This document shows, piece after piece, positions 1 through 8,915 of a stretch of DNA of 64,000 bases. This stretch comes from Sphingomonas sp. Leaf21 (lineage in GTDB: Bacteria > Pseudomonadota > Alphaproteobacteria > Sphingomonadales > Sphingomonadaceae), in contig NZ_CAKASM010000007.1 of NCBI RefSeq assembly GCF_916858675.1, positions 88,273 through 152,272 on the forward strand. The letters are read 5' to 3'. Position 1 is the stretch's first letter; the number at the start of each line of letters is the position of its first letter. The notes beneath the pieces are model-generated. The model made no database searches and was not told the origin of the DNA. It worked only from the letters and a program-made list of their open reading frames with translations. The position numbers and the translations under genes are program-made.

Positions 1-22
1 GCGAGCGGCGAGGGAAGAAGGG
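1..22. repeat. edge of an intergenic repeat copy
   Basis: The first bases carry GGCGAGGGAAGAAGG, which also ends the palindromic repeat at 29825-30026. In both places the motif sits just downstream of a minus-strand gene's stop codon. The window probably begins at the end of another copy; the rest lies outside. Confidence 0.5.
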
Positions 23-29
23 CTAAAAT

Positions 30-665
30 TCAGGCGCTACGAATGCCGTACCATTGCGAGGGATCGCTCGTCGATTGCGCGCCGATCCACTGATAGGGCG
101 TCTCGCGCCATGCATGGATGTCCGCCTCGCGACTGTCGAGCACTAGGTCGCCCGAGTCGGTCCGCGCCATCAGCACCACGTGGAGCCCGATGCGACGGCC
201 ATAGCCGACCGCCAGGAACAGCCGGTCGGCGGGGTAGCCCGCCTGGACCAGCTCGATCCGCTTCTGGAGCGCGATGTCCTCGCAATCGCCGGTCGCGCCC
301 ATGCGCGCGCCCGAGGGGGTCCATACATCGTCGCGGCCATAGGTCCGCCGGTCCTCGCGCTGCCGGACGACATGGTTGACCGAGCGGTTGACGCGGTCGA
401 GCAGACGCAGGTCGTTGGAGAGATCCGCCTTGCCCGGCGCGGGGTCGGCAACGCAGAGGTCGGGCTGCGCGGCGCACATGCTGGTATAGCCACGGGGCGG
501 CGTGATCTGGCTGGTGAAGGCGACGAACATGTCCTGCGGGTGATAGCCCGCCATCGCCGCGCCGGGCAGCGCGAACAACCCGACGAGCAGCGCCAGCAGG
601 GCCCCCGTCCGGACGGAGAGGCGCTTCGCGCCGGAGCGCGCGGGCGGTGCGGCAGGGCTGGTCAT
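30..665 (-). CDS. transglutaminase-like cysteine peptidase (BTLCP/LapG family)
   Basis: A 211-residue protein whose N-terminal hydrophobic segment (about residues 17-38, ending AMAG) looks like a signal peptide, placing it in the periplasm. It shows the family's Cys-His-Asp triad: C128 in GDCEDIA, H162 in GLHVVL and D177 in VLDSR. The founding member, LapG, cuts large adhesins off the cell surface and is held in check by a c-di-GMP receptor; no such receptor is seen here, but a PilZ gene lies 10 kb away. The ATG at 665 was chosen because it directly precedes the signal peptide; the frame stays open to 770. Substrate unknown. Confidence 0.85.
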   Translation of the reverse strand: MTSPAAPPARSGAKRLSVRTGALLALLVGLFALPGAAMAGYHPQDMFVAFTSQITPPRGYTSMCAAQPDLCVADPAPGKADLSNDLRLLDRVNRSVNHVVRQREDRRTYGRDDVWTPSGARMGATGDCEDIALQKRIELVQAGYPADRLFLAVGYGRRIGLHVVLMARTDSGDLVLDSREADIHAWRETPYQWIGAQSTSDPSQWYGIRSA

Positions 666-895
666 CACGAGCGCGAACCTAAACGCGCAAAGGTTACCAA
701 ACCCCTTTCGTCTCACCGAAGGACAGTCGGCCCCGAATCGCGCACGTCGAACAGGTGACAGCGATGACATTGTACACTATTTTTTGCGCCTCCAGCGCCG
801 AGGTTCGACCGCCTCGGACAGGCTCAGCAGGCAAAATGGGCATCGCCCGCCGCTCGCTAAGTCTGAGTTCAGGTCATGGGTGGGATAAGCGACGC

Positions 896-1564
896 ATGAA
901 GATTCTGATGACCTTGGCCGCGGCGATCGCTTTTGCCGGTGGCATTCCCGCCATTGCCGCCCCCATCGGGGGACAGGCGACCACCGGCGCCCCCGCCGCG
1001 ACCGCGACCGCGACCACGACCACCACGGCCCAGGCCGGTGGCCAGGCGACGGGTTCGGCGACATCCTCGGCTCAGGCGGGCCCGGCGGGCGTCACCGCCT
1101 CGACCGACGACTATCGCCTCGGCGCGGCGGACAAGGTCCGTATCCTGATCTTCGACGAACCCTCGCTGTCGGGCGAATTCTTCGTCAACGCCAATGGCAA
1201 GCTGTCGCTGCCGCTGATCGGTGACGTTCAGGCGGCGGGCGTGACCACCACCGCGCTGGCGGGCAATATCCAGCGCAAGCTGGCCGACGGCTATCTGAAG
1301 GAGCCTCGCGTCAGCATCGACGTGCTGACCTTCCGCCCCTTCTATATTCTGGGCGAGGTCAACAAGCCGGGCGAATATCCCTATTCCTCGGGCCTGACCG
1401 TGCTCAACGCGGTCGCCACCGCTGAGGGCTTCACCTACCGCGCCAGCAAGAAGACGGTGATCATCAAGCACGCCGGTGAGGCCGAAGAGGAAAAGGTCTC
1501 GCTGACCCCCGACCTGCGCGTCCGCCCGGGCGACACGATCCGCATCCGCGAGCGCCTGTTCTAA
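896..1564 (+). CDS. Wza-like polysaccharide export protein
   Basis: A 222-residue protein with a signal peptide, a low-complexity Ala/Thr/Gly linker (about residues 25-70), a polysaccharide-export domain (about 78-160, with DYRLGAADKVRI and DGYLKEPRVSIDV) and one SLBB-type domain (YILGEVNKPGEYPY). In this family the protein forms or gates the outer-membrane channel for surface polysaccharide and works with a Wzc-type protein, present here at 3523. It is short compared with Wza and has no cysteine after the signal peptide, so it is not an obvious lipoprotein. The start at 896 precedes the signal peptide; the frame is open further upstream. It is the first gene of a plus-strand run reaching 6296. 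Confidence 0.85.
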   Translation: MKILMTLAAAIAFAGGIPAIAAPIGGQATTGAPAATATATTTTTAQAGGQATGSATSSAQAGPAGVTASTDDYRLGAADKVRILIFDEPSLSGEFFVNANGKLSLPLIGDVQAAGVTTTALAGNIQRKLADGYLKEPRVSIDVLTFRPFYILGEVNKPGEYPYSSGLTVLNAVATAEGFTYRASKKTVIIKHAGEAEEEKVSLTPDLRVRPGDTIRIRERLF

Positions 1565-1742
1565 GGGCGAACGAGCCCCGACCACGCACCACCCCGCCGA
1601 CGCCCCCGCACGGGATATCCCGGCATCGCGGCGCGTTTCCTGATTGTCTTGAAATTGGACGTCCCCGACATGCGGCGCGAATCCGCGTGATTGTGGGGCG
1701 GCCTGTTGTGTGACACAGGTTTTAACAAATGGGGAATTGGAT

Positions 1743-2165
1743 ATGCGACTGCTTTCCATCGGCATAGCGGCATTGGTGGCAACGGCGGGCGTGAGCGGCA
1801 GCGCACAGCTTCCGGTCGCGCCGCTATCGCCCAACGATCCCAATGTGGTCGCATTGTACGGCGAACTGCTCCGCACCATCGCGGGCGTGCCCGCCAATGT
1901 CGGGCGCGACCAGGCGCAGGCGCAGATCGCCTATACCGTCGACCAGAGCCAGGAGAGCTGCCCCGTCGTCATCGCGGCGCTGAGCGAGACGCTGCGCGCG
2001 CCGCGCTTCAGCAAGCCGGTGGTGATGGCGTTGCAGGACGTGCTGGCCAACGCCAAGCGCTGCGATCCGCGCGGCACCGCCGCGATCGGCGGTCCGGGCG
2101 GCGTCCTGTCGCAGGGTCCGGCGATCGGTGTCGGCGGTGGCTCCTCCAACTATTCGTCGTTCTGA
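1743..2165 (+). CDS. small secreted protein of the polysaccharide export operon
   Basis: A 140-residue protein beginning MRLLSIGIAALVATAG, a signal peptide. The mature part is rich in Ala, Val and Pro, carries two cysteines that could pair (in QESCPVV and AKRCDPR), and ends in a Gly/Ser-rich tail. No family was recognised. It lies between the Wza-like exporter and the outer-membrane barrel gene, with only 26 bp before the latter's start, so a role in export or assembly is inferred from position. Codon use matches the neighbours. An in-frame upstream start at 1710 would put extra residues before the signal peptide, so 1743 is preferred. Confidence 0.7.
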   Translation: MRLLSIGIAALVATAGVSGSAQLPVAPLSPNDPNVVALYGELLRTIAGVPANVGRDQAQAQIAYTVDQSQESCPVVIAALSETLRAPRFSKPVVMALQDVLANAKRCDPRGTAAIGGPGGVLSQGPAIGVGGGSSNYSSF

Positions 2166-2191
2166 TTTTGGCGTTCATGATAGGGTATTCG

Positions 2192-3490
2192 ATGCGGCGG
2201 CCACTTCTTGCCCTGGCGGGCATGCTCACCATGCCCCTGGCGGCCGGAACCGTGCAGGCCCAGTCGGTCGGCGACAATCTGGTCCTGCCCAATCTTCCGC
2301 TCGATTTCGATCGCGGCAAGAATACCAGCGTGCTGCAGCGCGATCGTCCGGAATATCAGGCGCAGGGCATCCGCGCCGGATCGTTCCTGGTCTATCCCAA
2401 GCTGGAGCTGGGCGGGGGCTTCACCGACAACGCCTATCAGGTTCAGGACAACAAGCAGAGCGACGTATACGCGCTGGTCGCGCCGTCTGTGTCGGCCAAC
2501 AGCAACTGGTCGACCAACGAGCTGAACTTCAACGCCGGGGCGCAGCTTCGTCGCTATGCCAGCGAGACGCCGCGCAACGAGACCAACTATAATCTCGACG
2601 CCAGCGGACGGCTCGACGTCACGCGCGCGCTGAGCTTCAACACGCTGCTGCGCACCGCGCGTGCGACCGAGCCGCGCTTCTCGGGCGCCGCGCCGCAGGA
2701 CGCGGCCGACTCGGTGCAGTTCCAGCACAGCACTGCGAGCTTCGGCACCACCTATGCCGGTGGCCGGATCCGGGGCCAGCTCGCCGCGACCGTCGACGAG
2801 TTCAACTTCTCCGACATCCGCTCCTTCTCGGGCGCGACGATCAGCCAGGCGGGCCGCGACCAGACGCTGTTCCGGCTGACCGGCCGCGCCGAATATGGCG
2901 TGTCGCCCGACACCTCGCTGTTCGTCCAGGGCGGCTATACCGACACCAGCTACAAGCGTCAGTTGTCGCCGGGCGTGGCCAATCGCGACTCCAAGGAATT
3001 CAACGTGATCGGCGGGGCGAGCTTCGACCTGTCGGCGCTGATCCGGGGCGGAATCGGTGTCGGCTATGTCGACCGCCGCTACAACTCGCCGCTGTACCGG
3101 GATATTTCGGGCATCGCGGCCGAGGCGCGGATCGAGTATTTCCCGACCCAGCTCACCACCGTCGGCCTGAACGTCCGCCGCACCGTGCAGGACAGCGCCT
3201 TCGGTACGACGAGCGGCTTCTTCGCGACCGCCGCGGCGGTGCGCGTCGACCACGAACTCCTCCGCAACCTGCTGCTCAACGCGCAGGTCGGTTATGAGCA
3301 GGACGACTTCGTCGGCAGCGACGGCAAGTCCAAGATCTTCCGCTACAGCGCTGGCGGCCGCTATCTGCTGAACCGCAATCTCGGACTCGGCGTGGTCGTC
3401 GGACGGGATAATCGGTCGGCCAGCGGCAATGTCGGGTTACGGGCTTTCGACGAAACCCGTGCGATGCTATCAATCGTTATACAGCGGTAA
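2192..3490 (+). CDS. outer-membrane beta-barrel protein of the exopolysaccharide operon
   Basis: A 432-residue protein with a signal peptide ending near VQAQ, followed by alternating polar/aromatic strands typical of an outer-membrane barrel (for example RIRGQLAATVDEFNF and LFVQGGYTDTSY). It resembles the BBP2-type barrels found beside capsule and exopolysaccharide export genes in proteobacteria. It probably helps the polymer cross the outer membrane. ATG 2192 is preferred over ATG 2177 because AGGG stands six bases upstream of it. The next gene starts 33 bp downstream. Confidence 0.75.
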   Translation: MRRPLLALAGMLTMPLAAGTVQAQSVGDNLVLPNLPLDFDRGKNTSVLQRDRPEYQAQGIRAGSFLVYPKLELGGGFTDNAYQVQDNKQSDVYALVAPSVSANSNWSTNELNFNAGAQLRRYASETPRNETNYNLDASGRLDVTRALSFNTLLRTARATEPRFSGAAPQDAADSVQFQHSTASFGTTYAGGRIRGQLAATVDEFNFSDIRSFSGATISQAGRDQTLFRLTGRAEYGVSPDTSLFVQGGYTDTSYKRQLSPGVANRDSKEFNVIGGASFDLSALIRGGIGVGYVDRRYNSPLYRDISGIAAEARIEYFPTQLTTVGLNVRRTVQDSAFGTTSGFFATAAAVRVDHELLRNLLLNAQVGYEQDDFVGSDGKSKIFRYSAGGRYLLNRNLGLGVVVGRDNRSASGNVGLRAFDETRAMLSIVIQR

Positions 3491-3522
3491 CGCTGTCGTT
3501 CCCCGAGGGAAATCGCGACCGA

Positions 3523-5667
3523 ATGAATATGATGCCCCCGCAGGCCGCGCCTGACGAGACCAGCCGTTTTGACCAGTCGCGGCACGTCGGCCGTCGCACC
3601 ATCACGCTCCGTTCGGTCGGCGATGCCATTCGCCGTCGATGGATCGTGGTCGTCGCGACCGCGCTGATCGTCTTTGCCCTGGCGCTGATCGGGTCGCTGA
3701 TGCTGACCCCGAAATACGACGCCTTCGCCAAGGTCCGGATCACCCCCAACGAGTCCTCGCCGCTCGACTTCGGCAACACCAACGAGCAGCCGGCGGACCA
3801 GACCGCGGTCAATACCGAGGTGCAGGTGATCGGCTCGCGCGGGACCGCGCGCAAGGTCGTGACCGAGCTGGGGCTTCAGAAGGACCCCGAATTCGCTGGC
3901 AAGGGCCCCGCCGGGACCGCGATCGAGCGGGCGACGAGCGGCGTGCTCGATCACCTGAAGATCAGCCGCGACGACAAGAGCTATCTGGTCGTGATCGGCA
4001 TTCGTTCGATCGACGGGACCAAGGCGGCACGGATCGCCAACACCTATGCGGCGACCTATGTCGCGGGCACCGCCGACAATCTGATGGGCACCGCCGCGCG
4101 CCAGTCGAGCTCGATCCAGAACCGCCTGCGCGAGCTGGGCGCCGAGGTGCAGGCCGCCGACGCGCGCCTCGCCTCCTATCGCGCGCGCAGCGGCATCAGC
4201 CAGAGCGGCCAGGGCGGCACCATCACCGACCAGCAGATCGCACCGCTGTCGATGCAGCTCGCGACCGCCGAGTCGGAGGCCGCTGCGGCGCGCTCGGCGC
4301 TGTCGGTCGCCGAACGGCAGAACGCCTCGGGCGGCACCGACGCGATCTCGGCGGTGCTGTCGTCGGGCGTCATCGCCGATCTCCGTCGCCAGCGCACCGA
4401 AGCGGAAAAGCGCCGTGCCGAGCTCAGCTCGCGCTACGGCCCGCGCTATCCGCTGTCGATCCAGGTCGCCGAGCAGATCGAATCGCTCGATCAGCAGATC
4501 AAGCAGGAGGCGCAGCGCGTCGTCGGCGGCCTTCGCAGCCAGGCGCTGTCGGCCGAGGCGCGCGCCAACAGCCTGCGCAGCCGTCTCGACGTGTTGCAGC
4601 GGGGCGTCGCGCGCGACGACCAGGCCTCGGTGATGGCGGGCAGCCTCGAGCGTGATGCCGAGGCCAAACGCACCGCCTATACCCGCCTCGCCCAGGCAGC
4701 GCAGCAGTCGTCGCAGGCGCAGCGCCTGTCGACGCCGCAGGCCAATATCGTCGAGAACGCGACCATCCCGACCAAGCCGACCTTCCCGCGCGTCAAGGCA
4801 TTCGCCGCGGCGGGCCTGCTGATCGGTCTGGTCTTCGGTCTGGGCGCGGTGCTGCTGCTCGAGGGGCTTAGCTCGTCGATCCGCAAGCCCGAGGATATCG
4901 AGACGCTGCTCGACCTGTCGTTCATCGCCTCGGTCCCGCGCGTCAAGACGCCGTGGCGGCCGTTCGGACGGCGCAGCGTCAATCCAGCCAAGATGCTCGC
5001 CAGCAAGCCGATGACCATCTATGCCGAGGCTTACCGGGCGGTCCGCGCCTTCATCGCGATGCGCAACCAGACCCGGCCGACCAAGGTCATCGCGCTCGCC
5101 TCGACTCTGCCGGGCGAAGGCAAGACGACCAGCGCATTGTCGCTGGCGCGGGTGATGGCGATGAGCGGCGACCGCGTGCTGCTGATCGACTGCGACGTGC
5201 GTCGCGCGGGCGTGATGCGGGCGCTGGGCCGCACGGTCGATACCGGCCTCGCCGACGTGCTCGAGGGTCGCGCCTCGATGCAGCAGGCGGTGATCGCCGA
5301 CGAGGTCGACGGCCTCGACCTGCTGCTCGTCCAGGGTTCGCTGTTCACCCCGCTCGACCTGTTCGGCGGTGGCCGGATGGACGCGATGCTCGCGACCGCG
5401 CGTGCGCAGTATGACTATGTCATCCTCGACACGCCTCCGCTGCTCGGCATCGCCGACTCGCGGACGCTGGTCGGGCTGGCCGATGCCGCGCTGCTGATGA
5501 TCAAGTGGAACACCACGCCGATGGCCGCAGTCGACGCGGCGCTTGCCGGGCTCGAGCAGGGCCATGGCGAGGTGATGGGCGCGGTGCTGACCATGGTCGA
5601 TCACCGGTCCGAGGCGATGGGCGGCCTGTATTACTCGGCGCGCTACTCGTCCTATTACAACGAATAA
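3523..5667 (+). CDS. Wzc-like chain-length determinant and tyrosine kinase
   Basis: A 714-residue fusion of a Wzz domain (transmembrane helix about residues 45-65, periplasmic coiled-coil rich in Ala/Gln/Arg to about 420, second helix about 425-450) with a cytoplasmic BY-kinase domain. Walker A is GEGKTT at 531-536, Walker A' is LLIDCDVRR, and Walker B is YVILDTPP with D636. The C-terminus carries the expected tyrosine cluster (YYSARYSSYYNE). Wzc proteins control polymer length and export by cycles of autophosphorylation and dephosphorylation. The cognate phosphatase is not in this operon; the tyrosine phosphatase at 34440 is secreted and so unlikely to be it. Confidence 0.92.
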   Translation: MNMMPPQAAPDETSRFDQSRHVGRRTITLRSVGDAIRRRWIVVVATALIVFALALIGSLMLTPKYDAFAKVRITPNESSPLDFGNTNEQPADQTAVNTEVQVIGSRGTARKVVTELGLQKDPEFAGKGPAGTAIERATSGVLDHLKISRDDKSYLVVIGIRSIDGTKAARIANTYAATYVAGTADNLMGTAARQSSSIQNRLRELGAEVQAADARLASYRARSGISQSGQGGTITDQQIAPLSMQLATAESEAAAARSALSVAERQNASGGTDAISAVLSSGVIADLRRQRTEAEKRRAELSSRYGPRYPLSIQVAEQIESLDQQIKQEAQRVVGGLRSQALSAEARANSLRSRLDVLQRGVARDDQASVMAGSLERDAEAKRTAYTRLAQAAQQSSQAQRLSTPQANIVENATIPTKPTFPRVKAFAAAGLLIGLVFGLGAVLLLEGLSSSIRKPEDIETLLDLSFIASVPRVKTPWRPFGRRSVNPAKMLASKPMTIYAEAYRAVRAFIAMRNQTRPTKVIALASTLPGEGKTTSALSLARVMAMSGDRVLLIDCDVRRAGVMRALGRTVDTGLADVLEGRASMQQAVIADEVDGLDLLLVQGSLFTPLDLFGGGRMDAMLATARAQYDYVILDTPPLLGIADSRTLVGLADAALLMIKWNTTPMAAVDAALAGLEQGHGEVMGAVLTMVDHRSEAMGGLYYSARYSSYYNE

Positions 5668-5669
5668 GC

Positions 5670-6296
5670 GTGGGCGCGTCGCCGATCCGCTACCTCTGGC
5701 TGGGGGCGTCGGCGCTGACGCTGATGCTGGGGGCGTGGTCGGCGCGGGATGAGATGCGGGTCGCGGCGGTCGCGGGTGTCGACGGCACCGACCCCGCCGC
5801 CCGCGACGCGCTGCTGGCCGAGGCGAGCGACTGGCCGCAGGACGCCATACCCCCGCGCGCCGCGCTCGGCCTCGCCTCGCTCTGGCTGCACCAGGCGGCG
5901 CAGGCCCCCTCCCCCCGGACGGCACTGGCGGCGCGCGAGGAGGCGCGGGATCTGCTTCAGGTTGCCGCGCGTGGCCGTCCACAAGCTGCCGCAACGCTGA
6001 TCCTGGCCAGCCAGCTCGCGCTTCCGCGTTCGGGCGCACCGACGCCCGCCGCGCTGCGCGCCTTCGCCGCCAGCTATGCCGCCGCGCCCTTCCTGACCGC
6101 CGAGGGCTTCTGGCGCGCCGCCTTCGCCGCGCGCTACTGGTCCTCGCTGCCGCGCGGCACGCAGGATGCGGCGGTCGAGGAAGCCGTCTGGCTGGCGGGG
6201 CTAGACGGCCGTTTCCACGACCGGCTGATCGACATCATGGGCGGATCGCCGATGTCGGTGCGCTTTGCGCTTCGGCTTGATACGCCGCGTCATTGA
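5670..6296 (+). CDS. membrane-anchored protein of unknown function, last gene of the export operon
   Basis: A 208-residue protein from GTG 5670, two bases after the Wzc stop, so probably translated by coupling. It has one N-terminal hydrophobic segment (YLWLGASALTLMLGAW), then a helical, Ala-rich region of the kind seen in small accessory proteins of polysaccharide loci. No motif identifies its function. Its last 96 bases overlap the end of the oppositely transcribed gene at 6201-7601. A start further upstream would lie inside wzc and is unlikely. Confidence 0.65.
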   Translation: MGASPIRYLWLGASALTLMLGAWSARDEMRVAAVAGVDGTDPAARDALLAEASDWPQDAIPPRAALGLASLWLHQAAQAPSPRTALAAREEARDLLQVAARGRPQAAATLILASQLALPRSGAPTPAALRAFAASYAAAPFLTAEGFWRAAFAARYWSSLPRGTQDAAVEEAVWLAGLDGRFHDRLIDIMGGSPMSVRFALRLDTPRH

Positions 6297-7601
6297 CATC
6301 GCGCCGGGCGCCATCGCCGCGCCCCACACGCTGCCGAGCAGCACCGCGAAGAGCCCCGCGACCGCGGGCACGTTGAGCGCGATATCGACCATCGCGCTCC
6401 CCGCGATCGCCCCGGCCCCGCACAGGGCGGGCACCGCCCACCAGTCCCGCCGCGCCCGCGCGATCCGCCATAGAAGCGCCGCGAACCCCGCGAGCAACAG
6501 CGCGAGCCCGACCCAGCCCGTCTCCAGCGCCACTTGAACGGGCGCGTTATGCGCCGCGCCGAAATTCCAGTAGAGCGGCGCGGTATCGGGGTTGAGCGTA
6601 TGCTGGTTCACGTCGAAGAAGCTGCCCAGCCCATGGCCCCATAGCGGCTGCTGCGACGCGATCGCCGCGAAGTGGACGATCACCGCCCAGCGCGATCCCG
6701 CATCCTCGGGCAGATAGGCCGATCGGTCGCCGACCGGCGTCAGGAACGCGATCGTCGCCGCGACCGCGACCAGCACCACGACGCCGGGAACCAGCCGACG
6801 CAGCGACGGCCGCCCGTCCTGCCAGCGGCGAAGACGGCGGAACAGCATCATGCCGCCGAGGATCAGCGCAAGCAGCATCGCGCTGCGGCTGCCGGTCATC
6901 GCCCCCAGGATCAGCGCGGCCGCCGCGCCCGCCATGCCGACCAGCCGCATCGCGAACGACTCCGCGCCGGGCGGCGCCAGGGTCAGCCCGCCGGTCAGCA
7001 GCGCGATCACCGCGAAGGTGATCCCCGCCGCATTGGGATTGCCGATCGTCCCGCCATAGCGCGCGTTGCGCGCGCTGTCGTACAGCCAGTCCACCGCATC
7101 CGCCGCGGCATAGAGGAGCAGCAGCAGCGCCGCGAACGCCAGCCACCGTGTGATGACCGCCGCGCTCCCGCCGCTATAGGCGAGCAGAGCGGCGGTGATC
7201 AGCAGCAGGGTCGTACCCAGCGCCTTGGCCAGCGCCAGCACCGCCATGTCGGCCGCCGGATTGACCGGTATGTCGAGCGCACGCGCCAGCCCGTCGGGCA
7301 ACAGGATCGGCAGCGCACCCCAGACCAGGGCGGCCACGAACCAGCCCACCGGCACCCGCGCCTGATGCCAGAAGCGCGACGCGGCGGGGCTGGTGCCGAT
7401 CACCACGATCGCGAGCAGCGCGTCGGCACAGGCGGCCAGCGCGCTCGATACTCCCTGATTGGCGCCGCCCCAGCCGATCTGCGCGAAGATCAGCAGCGCG
7501 AGCAGCGGGGGCGCCCATTCCGGCATACGCCGCCCGCGCCCCGCTTGGGATGGGGCGCGATCGCTCTCCGGATCGGCGGATCGATGGGGGATCTGGGCCA
7601 T
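6201..7601 (-). CDS. O-antigen ligase / Wzy-type polymerase
   Basis: A 466-residue polytopic membrane protein with about twelve hydrophobic segments and a large loop near residues 285-350 (GDRSAYLPEDAGSRW through GHGLGSFFDVNQH). The loop matches the O-antigen ligase/polymerase pattern, including an NAPVQVALETGW-like segment. Such enzymes join lipid-linked oligosaccharides at the periplasmic face. The C-terminus is a basic cytoplasmic tail (RRIKPKRKAHRHRR). ATG 7601 is used, although ATG 7526 (MPEWAPPLLALL) would start directly at the first helix. A second polymerase-like protein lies at 15889. Confidence 0.8.
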   Translation of the reverse strand: MAQIPHRSADPESDRAPSQAGRGRRMPEWAPPLLALLIFAQIGWGGANQGVSSALAACADALLAIVVIGTSPAASRFWHQARVPVGWFVAALVWGALPILLPDGLARALDIPVNPAADMAVLALAKALGTTLLLITAALLAYSGGSAAVITRWLAFAALLLLLYAAADAVDWLYDSARNARYGGTIGNPNAAGITFAVIALLTGGLTLAPPGAESFAMRLVGMAGAAAALILGAMTGSRSAMLLALILGGMMLFRRLRRWQDGRPSLRRLVPGVVVLVAVAATIAFLTPVGDRSAYLPEDAGSRWAVIVHFAAIASQQPLWGHGLGSFFDVNQHTLNPDTAPLYWNFGAAHNAPVQVALETGWVGLALLLAGFAALLWRIARARRDWWAVPALCGAGAIAGSAMVDIALNVPAVAGLFAVLLGSVWGAAMAPGAMSMTRRIKPKRKAHRHRRSAHDVDQPVVETAV

Positions 7602-7711
7602 GGCATCATGGCTTGCGGTCCGTCGACCCGTCCGTCAAGCGCACCGTCATGGGACAGTCGCCCTGTTGGGTCCACCCCGGCATCAACTTGCAAATCCTGT
7701 GGAAACATAGG

Positions 7712-8887
7712 ATGCCCGCCGCCAGACCCGTCCGCCCTTCCGCCCAAGTCTCCGCCGGCCGGTCATCGACCATCGGCGGGGCCGCCCAGCCATTTCGAGG
7801 ACCGCTCTTGCCGCTTTCCCAATCCCGCAGATCGACGATAGGGGGACTGGTGGCGTTGGTCGTCGTGATCGGCCTGGTCGTGGCGCTGTTCACCATGGAC
7901 GACGACAGCGACTTCTTCGACGCCATCCCCTTCGCCTCGGTGATCCGCCCCCACGCCCAGACACCGGACGCGCAAGCGGAGCAGGCGGACGATATCCCGC
8001 TCGACACGCTGGTGCCGAGCGCGGTGCTCGAACTCTCGCCGCAGGACGCGCTGGCGCGCAACATGGCGCTGCCGCTCAGCCGCGTCGCCAACCCGATCGC
8101 GCCGCCCTTCGTCGGGAGCTGGCTGGGCGCGGATCGCGAGAAGTCGGCGACGTGCCTCGCCAACGCCGTCTATTACGAGGCGAATGGCGAGCCGCTGGCG
8201 GGCCAGCGCGCGGTCGCGCAGGTGGTGCTGAACCGGCTCCGCCACCCTCGTTTCCCCAAGACGGTCTGCGAGGTCGTCTATCAGGGGTCGGAGCGTCCGA
8301 CCGGATGCCAGTTCAGCTTCACCTGCGACGGTTCGCTGGCGCGCGCGCCCAATCCGGCGCGCTACAAGATCGCGATGGGCGTCGCCAATGCCGCGCTCGA
8401 CGGCTGGGTCTCGGTCGCGGCGGGGCAGGCGACGCATTACCATACGCTCTACGTCTTTCCGAAATGGGCGCCGGAGCTGCTCAAGCTGGGGGTGGTGGGG
8501 CATCACATCTTCTACCGCCTGCCCGGCCGCTTCTATGATTACGAGGCGTTCCGCAGCGCGGCCGCGGCCCTTCCGGTCGATCCGACCCTGCCGCTGCTGA
8601 CCGGCGACGCGCCGGTTCCCGCGGCCGCCACCGCGGCGGGCGGGCTGACCATGCCCCCGGCAACCGCGCCGGACGCCGGCCTGCGCATGTCCGCGCCTCC
8701 GACGGGGGCTACCACCACGGCCGCCCCGCCCACCGCCGCGACGCTGTCGCCGACCGGTCCCGTCACCACGACCGCGCGCACGCCGCAGGGCGTCACTCCC
8801 GCGCCCGCCCCCTCGCCCACGCCGGAAGGCTATTTCCCCAGCCGCCGCAACAACAACCGGCCGCGCCTGCCCATGGCGCAGCAGTGA
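7712..8887 (+). CDS. SleB-family cell wall hydrolase with membrane anchor
   Basis: The N-terminal helix (GGLVALVVVIGLVVALF) is followed by a Hydrolase_2/SleB domain at about residues 145-275 with LANAVYYEANGEP (putative catalytic E156), VAQVVLNRL, CEVVYQG and CQFSFTCDG. The family are lytic transglycosylase or amidase-like enzymes acting on peptidoglycan. The tail after about 290 is a Pro/Thr/Ala-rich low-complexity region. A TTG at 7808 with GAGG upstream would give a protein starting at the membrane helix and may be the true start. Its role in the locus may be local wall opening for export; this is inference. Confidence 0.82.
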   Translation: MPAARPVRPSAQVSAGRSSTIGGAAQPFRGPLLPLSQSRRSTIGGLVALVVVIGLVVALFTMDDDSDFFDAIPFASVIRPHAQTPDAQAEQADDIPLDTLVPSAVLELSPQDALARNMALPLSRVANPIAPPFVGSWLGADREKSATCLANAVYYEANGEPLAGQRAVAQVVLNRLRHPRFPKTVCEVVYQGSERPTGCQFSFTCDGSLARAPNPARYKIAMGVANAALDGWVSVAAGQATHYHTLYVFPKWAPELLKLGVVGHHIFYRLPGRFYDYEAFRSAAAALPVDPTLPLLTGDAPVPAAATAAGGLTMPPATAPDAGLRMSAPPTGATTTAAPPTAATLSPTGPVTTTARTPQGVTPAPAPSPTPEGYFPSRRNNNRPRLPMAQQ

Positions 8888-8915
8888 CCGCCCCTTTCGA
8901 CAGGATATCCGCCCC

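Noticed and set aside
3361..6039. 892-codon open frame on the minus strand across the Wzc-like gene
   Set aside because: Arg/Ala/Gly-rich composition without domains; it is a GC-rich shadow of the plus-strand kinase gene.
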